From Lewinellaceae bacterium (GTDB lineage: Bacteria; Bacteroidota; Bacteroidia; Chitinophagales; Saprospiraceae), in contig JACJYQ010000001.1 in NCBI GenBank assembly GCA_020636025.1, positions 558,001 through 622,000 on the forward strand: a DNA stretch of 64,000 nucleotides, in the 5' to 3' direction. The notes below the pieces were generated by a model. That model worked only from the letters and a program-made list of their open reading frames with translations, was not told the origin of the DNA and did no database searches. A program made the translations under genes and the position numbers. Shown in pieces: positions 1 to 9,970 of this stretch (its first letter is position 1; every line of letters begins with the position of its first letter).

Positions 1-1064
1 GTAGCAGCACGCTGAGATGCTCCACCAGCTCCAAGCAAATTTTGAAGCTTCTGATACCCTTCCTTTATTTCTGCAGCCTTATCTGCTTGCAATATTTCAG
101 ATAGCGATTGTTTTAAGTTTGACTCGTTTAATTCGTCCTGGATAAGTTCAGTCACCAGCGGTTTGTCGAGTACAAGGTTCACAAGTGAAATATATTTTAC
201 CTTGATTAGCCGCTTGGCAATCTGATAGGATAGGGGACTGCCTGCATAGCAAACTACCTGGGGAGTGCCAAGCAAGGCTGTTTCAAGGGTAGAGGTGCCT
301 GATTTTACCAGGGCGGCGCTTGCTGATTTGAGTAGGGAATACGTTTTGCCAGTAATTAATGCTACCTGAGGGTATGGCTTTAAAATTTCATCATACACCT
401 CTTTGGGCAAGTTTTTTGTGCCGGCAACTACAAATGTATAATCCGGAAATGAAGGAACAATGCTCAACATTCTGGGTAATATCCTCTTTAGTTCCTGCAT
501 TCGACTCCCAGGAAGGAGTGCCACTATTTTTCTCTTTTCAAACAAGTTTTCAAAAGACATGGATTGGACAGCATCCACCAATGGGTGTCCTACATAAGTC
601 ACATGCACACCATGAGTACTATAAAAGGCTTGTTCAAAGGGTAGGATCACCAACATTTGATCTACATCTCTGGAGATGCTTTTTACCCTTGACTGATGCC
701 AGGCCCAAATTTGCGGTGAAATGTAATACACAACCCGGATCCCTTGTTTTTTTGCCCATTTAGCGATGCGTAAATTAAACCCGGGATAATCAATCAGCAC
801 CAATACGTCCGGTTTAAATTGGAGTATGTCTTGTTTGCAAAAAGCGATATTTCCAAGAATGGTGCGGATATTTAACAACACTTCAACGAATCCCATAAAA
901 GCAAGGTCCCGATAATGCTTTACCAAGTCGCCGCCAGCCGCTGCCATCAGATCTCCTCCCCAGACTCTGAACTGGAGTTTGTGGCGCTGCAACTGCATGG
1001 CCTTCATTAGATTTGAACCGTGTAGGTCACCGGAAGCTTCGCCGGCAATCATATAAATTTTCAT
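1..1064 (-). CDS. lpxB: Lipid-A-disaccharide synthase, 3' end cut by window edge
   Basis: The frame is open from ATG at 1064 to the window edge, about 354 codons with no stop, so the C-terminus is missing. The N-terminus reads MKIYMIAGEASGDLHGS, the typical LpxB start with its GEASGD motif, followed by GGDLMAAAG, a VLIDYPGFNLRIAK stretch, YYISPQIWAW and LLPGSR. This order is that of the GT19 family. LpxB condenses UDP-2,3-diacylglucosamine with lipid X to give the lipid A disaccharide at the inner face of the cytoplasmic membrane, which means the host makes LPS. A strong terminator (1112-1146) separates it from the upstream gene on the same strand, so it probably has its own promoter in the short gap at 1065-1111, although I see no clear one. 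The identity is firm. Only the downstream end is unknown. Confidence 0.95.
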   Translation of the reverse strand, partial: MKIYMIAGEASGDLHGSNLMKAMQLQRHKLQFRVWGGDLMAAAGGDLVKHYRDLAFMGFVEVLLNIRTILGNIAFCKQDILQFKPDVLVLIDYPGFNLRIAKWAKKQGIRVVYYISPQIWAWHQSRVKSISRDVDQMLVILPFEQAFYSTHGVHVTYVGHPLVDAVQSMSFENLFEKRKIVALLPGSRMQELKRILPRMLSIVPSFPDYTFVVAGTKNLPKEVYDEILKPYPQVALITGKTYSLLKSASAALVKSGTSTLETALLGTPQVVCYAGSPLSYQIAKRLIKVKYISLVNLVLDKPLVTELIQDELNESNLKQSLSEILQADKAAEIKEGYQKLQNLLGAGGASQRAA

Positions 1065-1111
1065 AGGAATTAGCCGCAAGATAGCGGTTCAAATTGGTGT
1101 GGAACAAAAAA

Positions 1112-1146
1112 GAAAGCGGAGCCGGTTATGTACCGGCTCCGCTTTC
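1112..1146 (-). terminator. Intrinsic terminator after the Omp28-like gene
   Basis: A perfect 15-bp stem (1112-1126 pairs with 1132-1146) encloses a 5-nt loop. On the minus strand it is followed directly by six T residues (1111-1106). It lies 18 nt past the stop codon of the 1165-3042 gene and 47 nt before lpxB, so it should end transcription of the surface-protein gene before lpxB. Confidence 0.9.
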
Positions 1147-1164
1147 AAAAAATAGAAAAGTATA

Positions 1165-3042
1165 TTATTTCAATACAACCCACTGAGTTTGAGCAACTCC
1201 GTCTTTACCTTGCAATACTACACGGTAAGAACCAGAATTGAGACCCAAAGCGCTGATGGAAACAGAGTGGTTGCCAGAAGTAAGTTCACCCAGATCGCGG
1301 TTTTGAACCAATGCGCCCAGAGCATCAAACACCATCAACTGAATGTTTTGAGCTGAAGCAAGACCAAAACGAACTTCAGAAACATCGTTACTTGGGTTTG
1401 GTGCGATAGAGAAGTTGTTAAGTGTAAGTGTTTTAACTCCAACCAATGAAGATACTTCTACGTTATCGAGGTACAGGTTGTTGCCATAACCACTTTCAGC
1501 TACAAAACGTACGAAAACTGAACCAGAACCTGCAAATGCAGTGATGTCAATTTCGTGGCTTGCCCACTGAGAAGAGCTTGGTGTAAAGGCAGAAGTTTGA
1601 GCAGGAGCCGTAGCCAAACCAATATAACCATCATGGAAAACTGTAGTCCATGTAAGACCGCAGTCTGCTGAAATATCTACACGCATAGAATCTTTGTAAG
1701 ATGCGTTGTAGTAAGTGTAAGCGTGGTCAAACTTCAGATTGGTTGTTGAACCTGCTGGCATGGTAAGATCAAGCTTTGGAGTCTGCAGGATAGTTTGCGC
1801 AGCATCGTAATCGAACATATTGTTCTTGGTAGAACGAGTGCTGTTTGAACCAGCAACTGTGCTGATTTTCCAACCATCAGTGCCTGCATTTTCAACTAAC
1901 CAACCTGCTGGAGGAAATGCTGCACTCTGGAATGGATATGCGAAAGGCAATACAGAACCTGGATCGAACAAACCTTGAACAGTTACAGTACCGTAACCTT
2001 CATTCTGTGGTGTTTGCAGCATTCCATTATTTGAACTCACGGCAAGAACGTCAATTGTGTTAGCACCAGGTGTTGTAATGGAAATATTGGTAAGCGTGAT
2101 AACAGCAGATTCTCCCTCTGCCAGGTTGCCAGTCCAGTTGTAATCCTGCCATGGATCATTACCCTGACGATAGCGAAGAAGAGCAGTAGTCAATGGCTGA
2201 TCAGACAGGTTGATGATGCTGAAACTTGGATTTGAGCCAGGAGAGCATACAAATGTGCTGGAAGATGGGATCAGCACTTTAGGAGTAGCAGGAGCAATTC
2301 TGAATGATTGGAATACTTCCTGGGTAGTGTGATTCTGCAACCAGGCAGAAACACCCAATTGGTTTACATTGTATAGGTAAGCTGGCAATGCAACAGTGAA
2401 GTTATAGGTTTTAGTCACTCCAGCATCAAAGTTGCCGGTAGAAGTTCCAGCAGCACCTGGGACCATTTTTCTCACAGGTTGCTCGAAAGTCTTTTCTCCA
2501 TTGCTTCCAGGAGCTGCATCGAAGAAAATTCTGTCTTCAACCAATACTACGTGCAAACGCAAATCGCCTGTCAGGTCGATGTCTGAAGTGGCAGAAACCT
2601 CAATGGCAATTGTGTCATAAGTAGCATTGAATGTATAAGACATATCCATAACCACCGGAGTAGTAATGGCAGCAGAAGCCTGAAGTTCAGCTGCGCTTAG
2701 GCATCCAGGAGCGCCGGTATAACCGCAATCGTCAAAGATCGGAACACCATCAACCAAACCGTGTGGAACACCGGTAACACCATAGTATGATACACGGGTT
2801 GCAACTTCAGATGGATTCTGTGAGTTCATTGGGTCAAAACCAGGCCAGTTGGTCTGATATTTAACTGGAGTCACAATATCGTGATTAGCATCCAAAATAG
2901 CGTTGAAGCCTGGGTTTTGTGAAGCACAAGGAGGGCAGGAAGCGTTGGTAAATTCTTCAACGAGCACTCTGCGAGCGTGCTGGGCAGAAAGTGTGAAAAC
3001 ACCTGCCAGAAGCAAAGTGAAAAGGAGTAAATTCTTTTTCAT
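1165..3042 (-). CDS. Omp28-like thioredoxin-fold protein with adhesin domain and T9SS type A signal
   Basis: A secreted protein of 625 residues. The frame opens further upstream, but ATG at 3042 is chosen because it starts a clean signal peptide (MKKNLLLFTLLLAGVFTLSAQ) and lies 41 nt after a promoter-like box. Residues about 22-270 resemble the Omp28-related family, with the thioredoxin-like motif CPPC at residues 36-39. Residues about 390-550 look like a cleaved-adhesin or choice-of-anchor J beta-sandwich. The last 80 residues form a T9SS type A sorting domain (FSIAPNPSND near its start, ending WVVLK). The protein should be exported by Sec, carried across the outer membrane by T9SS, then anchored or released. 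The CXXC pair suggests a thiol-redox or structural role, which is inference. It is divergently transcribed from mutS2. Confidence 0.85.
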   Translation of the reverse strand: MKKNLLLFTLLLAGVFTLSAQHARRVLVEEFTNASCPPCASQNPGFNAILDANHDIVTPVKYQTNWPGFDPMNSQNPSEVATRVSYYGVTGVPHGLVDGVPIFDDCGYTGAPGCLSAAELQASAAITTPVVMDMSYTFNATYDTIAIEVSATSDIDLTGDLRLHVVLVEDRIFFDAAPGSNGEKTFEQPVRKMVPGAAGTSTGNFDAGVTKTYNFTVALPAYLYNVNQLGVSAWLQNHTTQEVFQSFRIAPATPKVLIPSSSTFVCSPGSNPSFSIINLSDQPLTTALLRYRQGNDPWQDYNWTGNLAEGESAVITLTNISITTPGANTIDVLAVSSNNGMLQTPQNEGYGTVTVQGLFDPGSVLPFAYPFQSAAFPPAGWLVENAGTDGWKISTVAGSNSTRSTKNNMFDYDAAQTILQTPKLDLTMPAGSTTNLKFDHAYTYYNASYKDSMRVDISADCGLTWTTVFHDGYIGLATAPAQTSAFTPSSSQWASHEIDITAFAGSGSVFVRFVAESGYGNNLYLDNVEVSSLVGVKTLTLNNFSIAPNPSNDVSEVRFGLASAQNIQLMVFDALGALVQNRDLGELTSGNHSVSISALGLNSGSYRVVLQGKDGVAQTQWVVLK

Positions 3043-3082
3043 GTTAGAAAGCACTATTTTTAGTTGGTGAATAAGTTGTGCG

Positions 3083-3090
3083 CAAAAGTA
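3083..3090 (-). promoter_or_regulatory. Promoter -7 box (TACTTTTG) for the Omp28-like gene
   Basis: On the minus strand this reads TACTTTTG, an exact match to the Bacteroidota -7 consensus TAnnTTTG. A TTG lies about 23 nt further upstream and could be the -33 element, with a slightly long spacer. The box is 41 nt before the ATG at 3042 and inside the longer alternative reading frame, which supports the shorter start. Confidence 0.6.
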
Positions 3091-3217
3091 TTTAAACGAA
3101 TGGTTAAGTTTTTCAATTTGGTCGATTTTGTCGCAAATTATCAATACCAATCCACCCGATATTTACATTAACAATCACATACGGGAACTATTTCATGAGC
3201 ATTCGAATTTCAAGAAC

Positions 3218-3225
3218 TAATTTTG
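3218..3225 (+). promoter_or_regulatory. Promoter -7 box (TAATTTTG) for mutS2
   Basis: TAATTTTG matches TAnnTTTG exactly and ends 28 nt before the mutS2 ATG. No convincing TTG is seen at the -33 distance, so only half of the promoter is supported. Confidence 0.5.
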
Positions 3226-3253
3226 CCCCTTTGAATTGCTGTAAAGAATAGAC

Positions 3254-5650
3254 ATGGTTTTTGAGCCCAAAGACGTATTAAAGAAGCTTGAATTTGACAA
3301 AATACTCGATATTTTGCTCAAAGAAGCACTCACATCACTGGCTATAGAGAGGATTGAGAAGCTGAGCCCCCTGACGGATTTTACCAAAGTCGACCTGGCT
3401 TTGCGGGAAACCAGAGATTATAAACTGGCTCTCGAAAAAAATGAAAAAATTCCACTCAGATCATTCTCAGACATTCGTTCTGAGCTGAAAATGCTGGAAG
3501 TGCCCGGATATACATTAGCCACAGAAGCCTTTCAAAACATACTTAATATCCTCCTGGTGGTCAGAGATCTGATCAAATATTTTTCCACCGGCGCCAAAAA
3601 GGAAATTTACCCCAAATTATATGACATCCTAAGACCTTTGACTTTTGATGAAGAGCTGGTAGCAGCCATAAATAAAGTCTTTGATGATAAAGGCGACATC
3701 CGTGCCGATGCCTCTCCGGAACTTGTCAGAATTCGCCGAGAAACTCAGCAAAAACTTAAAGAACTCGATGGTAAATTCAGACAACTCATGCAGGAATACC
3801 GGGCAAAGGGCTGGCTTTCCGACTCGCCGGAGAGTTTCAGAAGCGGTAGAAGAGTTTTGTCAGTTCCAGCTGAGCACAAACGCAAGATCCGGGGCATCAT
3901 TCACGATGAATCCGATTCCGGAAAAACAGCCTTTATTGAGCCCGATGGCGTTATTGAGGTAAATAATGACTTGTTTGATCTGGAGCACGAAGAAAAAAGG
4001 GAGGTTTTCAGAATTCTTCGCCAATTAAGCGAAACCATCAGACCTTATGGCCCACAACTGGCTCAGTATCTTGAAATACTGGTTCGTTTTGACGTAGTAC
4101 ATGCCAAAGCAAAACTTGCCCTTAGTATGCGAGCCGGTATGCCTGTACTGAAGGAAAAACCAATTATTGCAATACGCAAAGGTTACCATCCGCTCTTGTA
4201 TCTGAAAAATAAGGCTGCCTCCAAGAAAACTATCCCGTTTGAACTTCGCTTACATCCGGAAAACCACATTCTGGTCCTCTCTGGCCCCAATGCCGGAGGA
4301 AAATCAATAGCGATGAAGTCGGTGGGACTGCTACAGCTGATGTTGCAAAGCGGATTGCTTATACCGGTGCATGAGCTCAGCGAAATGGGGGTATTTAAAA
4401 AGATATTTACTGACATAGGTGATCAGCAGAGCCTTGACGATGATTTAAGTACCTATTCATCCCGCCTGCAGAATGCAAAGGTCTTTTTGGAAAAAGCCGA
4501 TCCGGAAACTCTGGTATTGATAGATGAAATGGGCAGTGGCACAGACCCCAAGCCCGGAGGGGCCATTGCTGAAGCCATACTTCGACAATTGCATAGAAAA
4601 GGCGTGTACGCTGTAATTACTACCCACTATTCAAATCTTAAAGTTTTTGCCTTCAGACACACAGGTGTGCTCAACGGCAATATGCAATTTGACAAGGACA
4701 CACTAATGCCTACCTACGAACTTAGGGTAGGTCGTCCAGGCAGTAGTTATGCTTTCGAGATAGCAGAAAAAAGCGGGCTTCCTCGCGACCTGATTGGATA
4801 CGCCCGCCATAGAACCGGGCCTGAAACGGCGGTGGACGATATTCTTATTGAGCTTCAACAGGAAAAGCAGGAACTGGAAGAAAAACTCAAGGTGGTTTCT
4901 GATAGGGAACAAAATCTGGAAAGGCTTATTAAAACCTATGACGCGCTGCACCATGAACTGGAATTGAGCAAAAAGCGGTTAAAACTTGATCAAAAGGAGT
5001 TTGATCTCAGACAATCAGCCAGCACAAACAGGGAGCTGGATAAGCTCATTAAACAACTTAAGGAAGAGAAGAACCTGGAAAAAGCGCAGCAAATTGCAGC
5101 CAGTCTCCGGCAGGAACGAACCGAAAAGGCTAAAGCAGTTGATACTGCCCATATTGAGGTAATAAAACTGGAAGATGACAATCCACCTTCTGCTTCTGCC
5201 AAGCCGCTGGAGGCCGGCGATTTTGTCAGACTTCGGGCCGGTGGTGCAACGGGAAGAATTGAACGGATTAAAGGTCAAAAGGCAGACATCCAAATGGGTG
5301 GCATAACCGTCACCGCTCCACTCCGCGAGTTGTTGCCAGCCGTTGAGCCCTCCTCAAATTCACATAGAAGCACGCAAACCAATTTGTACAAGGTCGCAGA
5401 TTTTGATGCAAAGATTGACATTCGGGGTATGAGCAAGGATGAAGCTTTAATGACCCTGGAAAAATTTGTAGACAACGCTTTGATGACCAGCGCCGTAAGC
5501 CTAAGAGTATTGCATGGAAAGGGCGATGGAATTTTGAGAAGAGTAGTAAAACAGAAGCTGAAAGAATATGGTGGGAACATATCCAACATTTATCATCCAG
5601 AGCAGGATGATGGTGGCGACGGGGTGACAATTATTGAGTTGATAAGTTGA
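3254..5650 (+). CDS. mutS2: Endonuclease MutS2 (MutS-family ATPase with Smr domain)
   Basis: At 798 residues this is the normal length for MutS2. It lacks the MutS mismatch-recognition domain and starts with the core/clamp helices. The ATPase has Walker A GPNAGGKS at residues 344-351 and Walker B LVLIDEMGSGTDP around residues 420-432, followed by the usual TTHYSNLK segment. A long charged coiled-coil region (about 510-640) leads to a C-terminal Smr nuclease domain (about 715-798, DIRGMSKDEAL and LRVLHGKGDGILR). MutS2 proteins act on branched DNA to suppress recombination, and in some bacteria they rescue collided ribosomes. Which role applies here cannot be told from sequence. It appears monocistronic: the next gene on the strand begins about 280 nt later and belongs to a T9SS cassette. 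Confidence 0.96.
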   Translation: MVFEPKDVLKKLEFDKILDILLKEALTSLAIERIEKLSPLTDFTKVDLALRETRDYKLALEKNEKIPLRSFSDIRSELKMLEVPGYTLATEAFQNILNILLVVRDLIKYFSTGAKKEIYPKLYDILRPLTFDEELVAAINKVFDDKGDIRADASPELVRIRRETQQKLKELDGKFRQLMQEYRAKGWLSDSPESFRSGRRVLSVPAEHKRKIRGIIHDESDSGKTAFIEPDGVIEVNNDLFDLEHEEKREVFRILRQLSETIRPYGPQLAQYLEILVRFDVVHAKAKLALSMRAGMPVLKEKPIIAIRKGYHPLLYLKNKAASKKTIPFELRLHPENHILVLSGPNAGGKSIAMKSVGLLQLMLQSGLLIPVHELSEMGVFKKIFTDIGDQQSLDDDLSTYSSRLQNAKVFLEKADPETLVLIDEMGSGTDPKPGGAIAEAILRQLHRKGVYAVITTHYSNLKVFAFRHTGVLNGNMQFDKDTLMPTYELRVGRPGSSYAFEIAEKSGLPRDLIGYARHRTGPETAVDDILIELQQEKQELEEKLKVVSDREQNLERLIKTYDALHHELELSKKRLKLDQKEFDLRQSASTNRELDKLIKQLKEEKNLEKAQQIAASLRQERTEKAKAVDTAHIEVIKLEDDNPPSASAKPLEAGDFVRLRAGGATGRIERIKGQKADIQMGGITVTAPLRELLPAVEPSSNSHRSTQTNLYKVADFDAKIDIRGMSKDEALMTLEKFVDNALMTSAVSLRVLHGKGDGILRRVVKQKLKEYGGNISNIYHPEQDDGGDGVTIIELIS

Positions 5651-5934
5651 GTTTGCAATTGGCAGGCAATTTTTTTCCTAATCCTTTGAAAATCCGACCC
5701 TTCCCGTATCTTTACTCCGATATTTCCGAATATTCCTACCCTCCTGATTAGTTTAATCAAAACAAGATCATCTGACTGGAAACGCCTGATTTCCACCTGT
5801 TGAAGAGTCGACAGGGCTTAATCATGTGCCTATCATGCCTTATGGCTTGCAGGCGACATTTGTTTTAGGTTAATCCCTTATTTAGGCATCAATTTTGTTT
5901 GGAATCATTGATTCCGAAAACTAAATTAACGCTA

Positions 5935-6993
5935 GTGAAGCTAAGAGACTTACTATTTCGATTGTGCAGTGTTCTGGTTTTAATGTTTCCCTTGTTAATC
6001 GCAAACGCCCAGGACATTCATTTCTCGCAATTTGGAAATACTCCGCTCAACCTGAGTCCAGGTTTGGCAGGAGTTTTCGGCGGGGATATCCGCTTTGTGG
6101 CCAATTACAGGGACCAGTGGCGAGCTGTACCAGTACCTTACACAACCTTCTCGGGATCTGTGGAGAACAAGGTGTACTGGGCCACCGGAAAATACGACCG
6201 GTTCCTGACAGGCTCCATTCTGATCAATTACGATCAACAGGGTAGCCTGAAACTTACCTCCCTTCAAATTGGTATTCCAATTTCTGTTACGTTGCCAGTG
6301 AACAAAGCGACCTTTGTAACACTGGGCGTCACTCCGGCATTTGGGCAGCGCTCCTTTGGAACCAGTAAACTCACCGTAGATGCACAGTGGCAGCAAAGTG
6401 TGTTCGACCCACTGGCTCCAACCCGTGAAACAGAACTTTTCCACAGCCAGAACTTGAAATACTTTGACCTGAGCGCCGGAATTAACATCAGAAGGCAATC
6501 AGCAAAAAAACGCAGTAAGGTTGATGTTGGAACTGGTTTACACCATCTCAATCGGCCTTATCATGATTTTTGGTCTGTTACCCTTTCAAATCCTGGCAAT
6601 GTCAGATTGTTTGATAAACTCTCCATTTATGGATTAGGGCTGCTGCAACTCACAGATAATTTTGATATCGTTGGCCAGTTTCTGTACCAGAAGCAAGGCG
6701 AATACCAGGAAAGAGTATACGGTGGTGGTGTAAGACTCCATTTAAACAGAAAGCCCTACAAGGAACTTGCTCTTCAGGTTGGAGTTGATTTCAGGCAGCG
6801 TTTCGGCAAATCGCTCACTCCACATGTTGAGTTGTTTTACAAAACATGGCAATTAGGATTTACCTATGATACCAACGTTTGGAATGACCTGGACCTGATC
6901 ACCAACGGGCGTGGTGGTCCGGAAGTCTCGCTTTCATACAGATATCATAAGGTGAAGCCGGTTCCCGCTTTCAAGTCCTGCCAGCTGTTTTAA
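5935..6993 (+). CDS. PorP/SprF-family T9SS membrane protein
   Basis: This encodes a PorP/SprF-like outer-membrane protein. The mature start QDIHFSQFGNTPLNLSPGLAG is diagnostic of the family (ODxHFSQ, N-P-A/G-G). The frame can begin at TTG 5899, but a promoter-like CAATTTTG lies at 5890-5897, immediately before that TTG. I therefore prefer the in-frame GTG at 5935, which gives a compact signal peptide ending in ANAQ and a protein of 352 residues. It ends in predicted beta-strands and has no T9SS signal. SprF in Flavobacterium johnsoniae is needed to secrete its partner SprB, a type B cargo. Here the third gene downstream (9971) is a type B cargo, so this protein is probably its dedicated export or attachment partner. 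The start codon remains uncertain. Confidence 0.85.
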   Translation: MKLRDLLFRLCSVLVLMFPLLIANAQDIHFSQFGNTPLNLSPGLAGVFGGDIRFVANYRDQWRAVPVPYTTFSGSVENKVYWATGKYDRFLTGSILINYDQQGSLKLTSLQIGIPISVTLPVNKATFVTLGVTPAFGQRSFGTSKLTVDAQWQQSVFDPLAPTRETELFHSQNLKYFDLSAGINIRRQSAKKRSKVDVGTGLHHLNRPYHDFWSVTLSNPGNVRLFDKLSIYGLGLLQLTDNFDIVGQFLYQKQGEYQERVYGGGVRLHLNRKPYKELALQVGVDFRQRFGKSLTPHVELFYKTWQLGFTYDTNVWNDLDLITNGRGGPEVSLSYRYHKVKPVPAFKSCQLF

Positions 6994-7070
6994 ACAGGAT
7001 CATCTGAACAAATTAACCCTAAAACCATAATCCAACCCGAAAACTCATTTGAAGCTAAGAACATTTCTCT

Positions 7071-9929
7071 ATGTTAGTTAGAATAAAAATAGAACGCTTC
7101 GCATTGCTTTGCCTCCTGTTGGTGCTAATGGGGCAACAATCCTTGGCGCAAATCGGCGTGTCAGACCGAATCAATCAGGAAAATGACCGGGCGCCTTCAC
7201 TGAAAGCACTTGAGGAGGCGGCGCTTAAAGAGACTGCCAGGAGTGATCACTATGGCGCTATGCGCTATTATCACCTGATTCTGGATGCCGAACCACTAAA
7301 CCCACGCATACTCAAAGCCTATGGAGAATCAGCGATCAAATTTGCCGCTTATGATTCAGCAGCTGTAGCTTTTGGAAGATTGGTAGATCTCGGAATGACA
7401 GCCCCGGATGGCTTACCCATTCTTCGTTTGGCAGGTATTAAATTCCAATTAGGTGATTATGCCAAGGCGCGTGAGTTGTATCGTCGCTATTTGTTTCAGG
7501 AAAAAATACCAGGAGCCACAGAGGCCATGAAGCTGGAAGCCGAATCCAAATTGGGCGATTGTGAATGGGCGCTTGATCTTCTCAACCATCCAGTTGTGGA
7601 GGAAGGCATGATGGCCATGTTGGATTCGGGTGTAAATACTGTGAACTACTCCGACCATTCTCCTTATCTGCTTGATTCTACCTTATACTTCTCTACTTCC
7701 AGATTTACCTACGAAAAAGACAAGGTATTTCCAAAACGTACGATTGATAAGGTAATGACTGCGGGAGGCGAGTTTTACAACAAGGACTTACAAATAGCTG
7801 ATTTTAATGAAGAAAACCGCCATACCAGGCATACTACATTTAGTCCGGATGGCAAGGTGATGTATTACAATATTTGCAATTATGATGGTAAGAATTACGA
7901 CGTAATATGTGATTTGTACCGACGCCGTAAAAATAACGACGGCAGTTGGGGAGAGGCAGAAAAATTGCCAGAGCCTGTGAATATGCCGGGCTTCACAACT
8001 ACTGAGCCCAGCGTTGGTCCTGTTCCAGGTGAACCTTATGACATGTTGTATTTCGTCAGTGATCGCCCAGGTGGTAAAGGGCAAAAAGATATTTGGTGCA
8101 GCAAGATAGCCGGCGATAATTTCTCGACACCAATGAATGTCAATAGCCTGAATACTACAGGTAATGACGTTACGCCATTTTATCACGCTCCATCCAATAC
8201 ATTTTACTTTAGCACCGATAGCCTGCAATCGCTGGGTGGCCTGGATGTGTATAAATCTACCTGGAACGGTAAAATCTGGACCAATCCAGTAAATATGGGA
8301 GTCCCTATCAATTCAGGGTATAATGATGTTTACTATATGCTCACTGAAGATGAGCAATTAGCGTTTATGGCCAGTAATCGCCGGGGCTCTTTCAATGAAT
8401 CTGAGGAAGGATGTTGTTACGACATTTACGAAGTCAACTTCATTAGACCTCAAATGTTGGCCATTACATTCTGGAAACGCGATGGTGTTAAAACAGATGA
8501 GAGGCTACCATTTACCAACATCACCCTTTTTGATGCAGACAACCCCAATGCTACTCCAATTCGTGTGGATGCCGGAGACGATGCTGAACAGGCATTTGAC
8601 CTGCTTCCTGGGAAAAACTACATACTGGTTGCCGATAAATATCGCTTTAGCTCCGACACAGTCAGATTCTCCACCCCTCCAAGGGTTTGGAGAACACCAA
8701 TTGTCAAAAAGCTGTACCTGGAACCAACCTCCCCCAACCTGATTGTAACAGTATTTGATGCAAATTCTCTTGAACCAATTAATGGTGCAACAGCTAAATT
8801 TTATGATTTGGGAGAAAGGTTGACAACAGGTGAATTTAAACCAGGTTCCGGTAAACCACAAGTAGACGTACACCCGGATAACAATCGCTACGAGTATCCG
8901 CTGGATTTTGAGCACCGGTATGAGGTAATGGCTACCAAGGAAGGCTATACAAAAGATACTACGGAAATCATCTCTACAGAGGGTCTCACGGGAGCCAAAA
9001 CACTTGAAGCACAACTATATATCCGCAGAGGTGTCAATCTGATAGCCCATACATTAAATAAGCTGACACTTGATACACTTTATGGAGTAACATACCGATT
9101 CCTTGAACTGCCGAGTGAGAGACAGTTAGATCGATTTATAAGTGGAGAAGGAGAAAAATACCGGAATGTGCTGGATTACGAAAAGCGTTACAGGATTATA
9201 GCTTCCAAACCTAATTTCTCCAGTGACTCGCTGGATTTCAGCACGGCTAACTTGCCCAAAGTAGATTTCCAGACAATACTTAAGGAACTTCAACTGCGCC
9301 CTTTGATTCTGGCGCAATACCTGCCAATACCTTTGTATTTCGACAACGACGAACCTGATAAACGGACCTTGGCCCGAAGTACAAAGAAGGAATATCGCAC
9401 CGTGTTTGTTGATTACATCAATCGCAAAGACGTATTTATAGAGAAATTTACCGAACCACTATCCGGCCAGGAAAAACAGGATGCTACGGATACCCTGGAC
9501 AACTTCTTTGAATTGGAAGTTAGAGGAGGCTGGAACAGGCTTATGGAATTTTCCGAGGTATTGTATGAAATGCTAACCATTGGTGATTCAATTGAAATCA
9601 CCTTGAAAGGTTACGCCTCACCACGGGCAGGTGCGCTGTATAACAAGAATTTGACGGACAGGCGTGTTAGTTCGGTGTATAATCACTTTGATCATTTTGA
9701 TGGTGGTATTTACAAGCCTTTTGTGGATTCCGGTCAGTTGGTGATCTTACGAGAAGCGAATGGGGAAACTAAAGCCAAACCGGGTGTTAGCGATAGCGCC
9801 AAGGATGATCGGAATTCCATTTATGAAGTTCACGCCTCCCGTGAAAGAAGGCTGGAGATTATTGGTGTAAAGGTCAATAAAGATCAAAGAAATTCCACTT
9901 TGGAAATCGAGCGGGATCCGGGAGAATAA
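7071..9929 (+). CDS. PorE-like TPR / PD40 propeller / OmpA-domain protein
   Basis: A 952-residue envelope protein with a signal peptide (cleavage near SLAQ, residue 27). The domains in order are TPR-type helices (about 35-165), a PD40/WD40-like beta-propeller (about 190-460, with blades such as HTTFSPDGKVMYY and MLYFVSDRPGGKGQKD), two or three carboxypeptidase-regulatory-like beta-sandwiches (about 480-740), and a C-terminal OmpA-like peptidoglycan-binding domain (LYFDNDEPD and LKGYASPRAGALYNKNLTDRR). This is the domain order of the Porphyromonas gingivalis T9SS component PorE. It lies 77 nt after the SprF-like gene and 41 nt before the giant type B cargo, so the three probably form one operon. 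I infer that it anchors the secretion or attachment complex to peptidoglycan. It may be a cassette-specific paralogue, not the core PorE. Confidence 0.85.
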   Translation: MLVRIKIERFALLCLLLVLMGQQSLAQIGVSDRINQENDRAPSLKALEEAALKETARSDHYGAMRYYHLILDAEPLNPRILKAYGESAIKFAAYDSAAVAFGRLVDLGMTAPDGLPILRLAGIKFQLGDYAKARELYRRYLFQEKIPGATEAMKLEAESKLGDCEWALDLLNHPVVEEGMMAMLDSGVNTVNYSDHSPYLLDSTLYFSTSRFTYEKDKVFPKRTIDKVMTAGGEFYNKDLQIADFNEENRHTRHTTFSPDGKVMYYNICNYDGKNYDVICDLYRRRKNNDGSWGEAEKLPEPVNMPGFTTTEPSVGPVPGEPYDMLYFVSDRPGGKGQKDIWCSKIAGDNFSTPMNVNSLNTTGNDVTPFYHAPSNTFYFSTDSLQSLGGLDVYKSTWNGKIWTNPVNMGVPINSGYNDVYYMLTEDEQLAFMASNRRGSFNESEEGCCYDIYEVNFIRPQMLAITFWKRDGVKTDERLPFTNITLFDADNPNATPIRVDAGDDAEQAFDLLPGKNYILVADKYRFSSDTVRFSTPPRVWRTPIVKKLYLEPTSPNLIVTVFDANSLEPINGATAKFYDLGERLTTGEFKPGSGKPQVDVHPDNNRYEYPLDFEHRYEVMATKEGYTKDTTEIISTEGLTGAKTLEAQLYIRRGVNLIAHTLNKLTLDTLYGVTYRFLELPSERQLDRFISGEGEKYRNVLDYEKRYRIIASKPNFSSDSLDFSTANLPKVDFQTILKELQLRPLILAQYLPIPLYFDNDEPDKRTLARSTKKEYRTVFVDYINRKDVFIEKFTEPLSGQEKQDATDTLDNFFELEVRGGWNRLMEFSEVLYEMLTIGDSIEITLKGYASPRAGALYNKNLTDRRVSSVYNHFDHFDGGIYKPFVDSGQLVILREANGETKAKPGVSDSAKDDRNSIYEVHASRERRLEIIGVKVNKDQRNSTLEIERDPGE

Positions 9930-9970
9930 AATTTTCGCCGGATTGTCATTCATAGAAAAACCTGATAGTA

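Noticed and set aside
359..763. 134-residue plus-strand open frame near the left edge
   Set aside because: It lies wholly antisense to lpxB, which has unambiguous family motifs in the other strand.
5899..5934. TTG at 5899 as the start of the PorP/SprF-like gene
   Set aside because: A promoter-like CAATTTTG lies immediately before it, and the in-frame GTG at 5935 gives a better signal peptide. It cannot be excluded.
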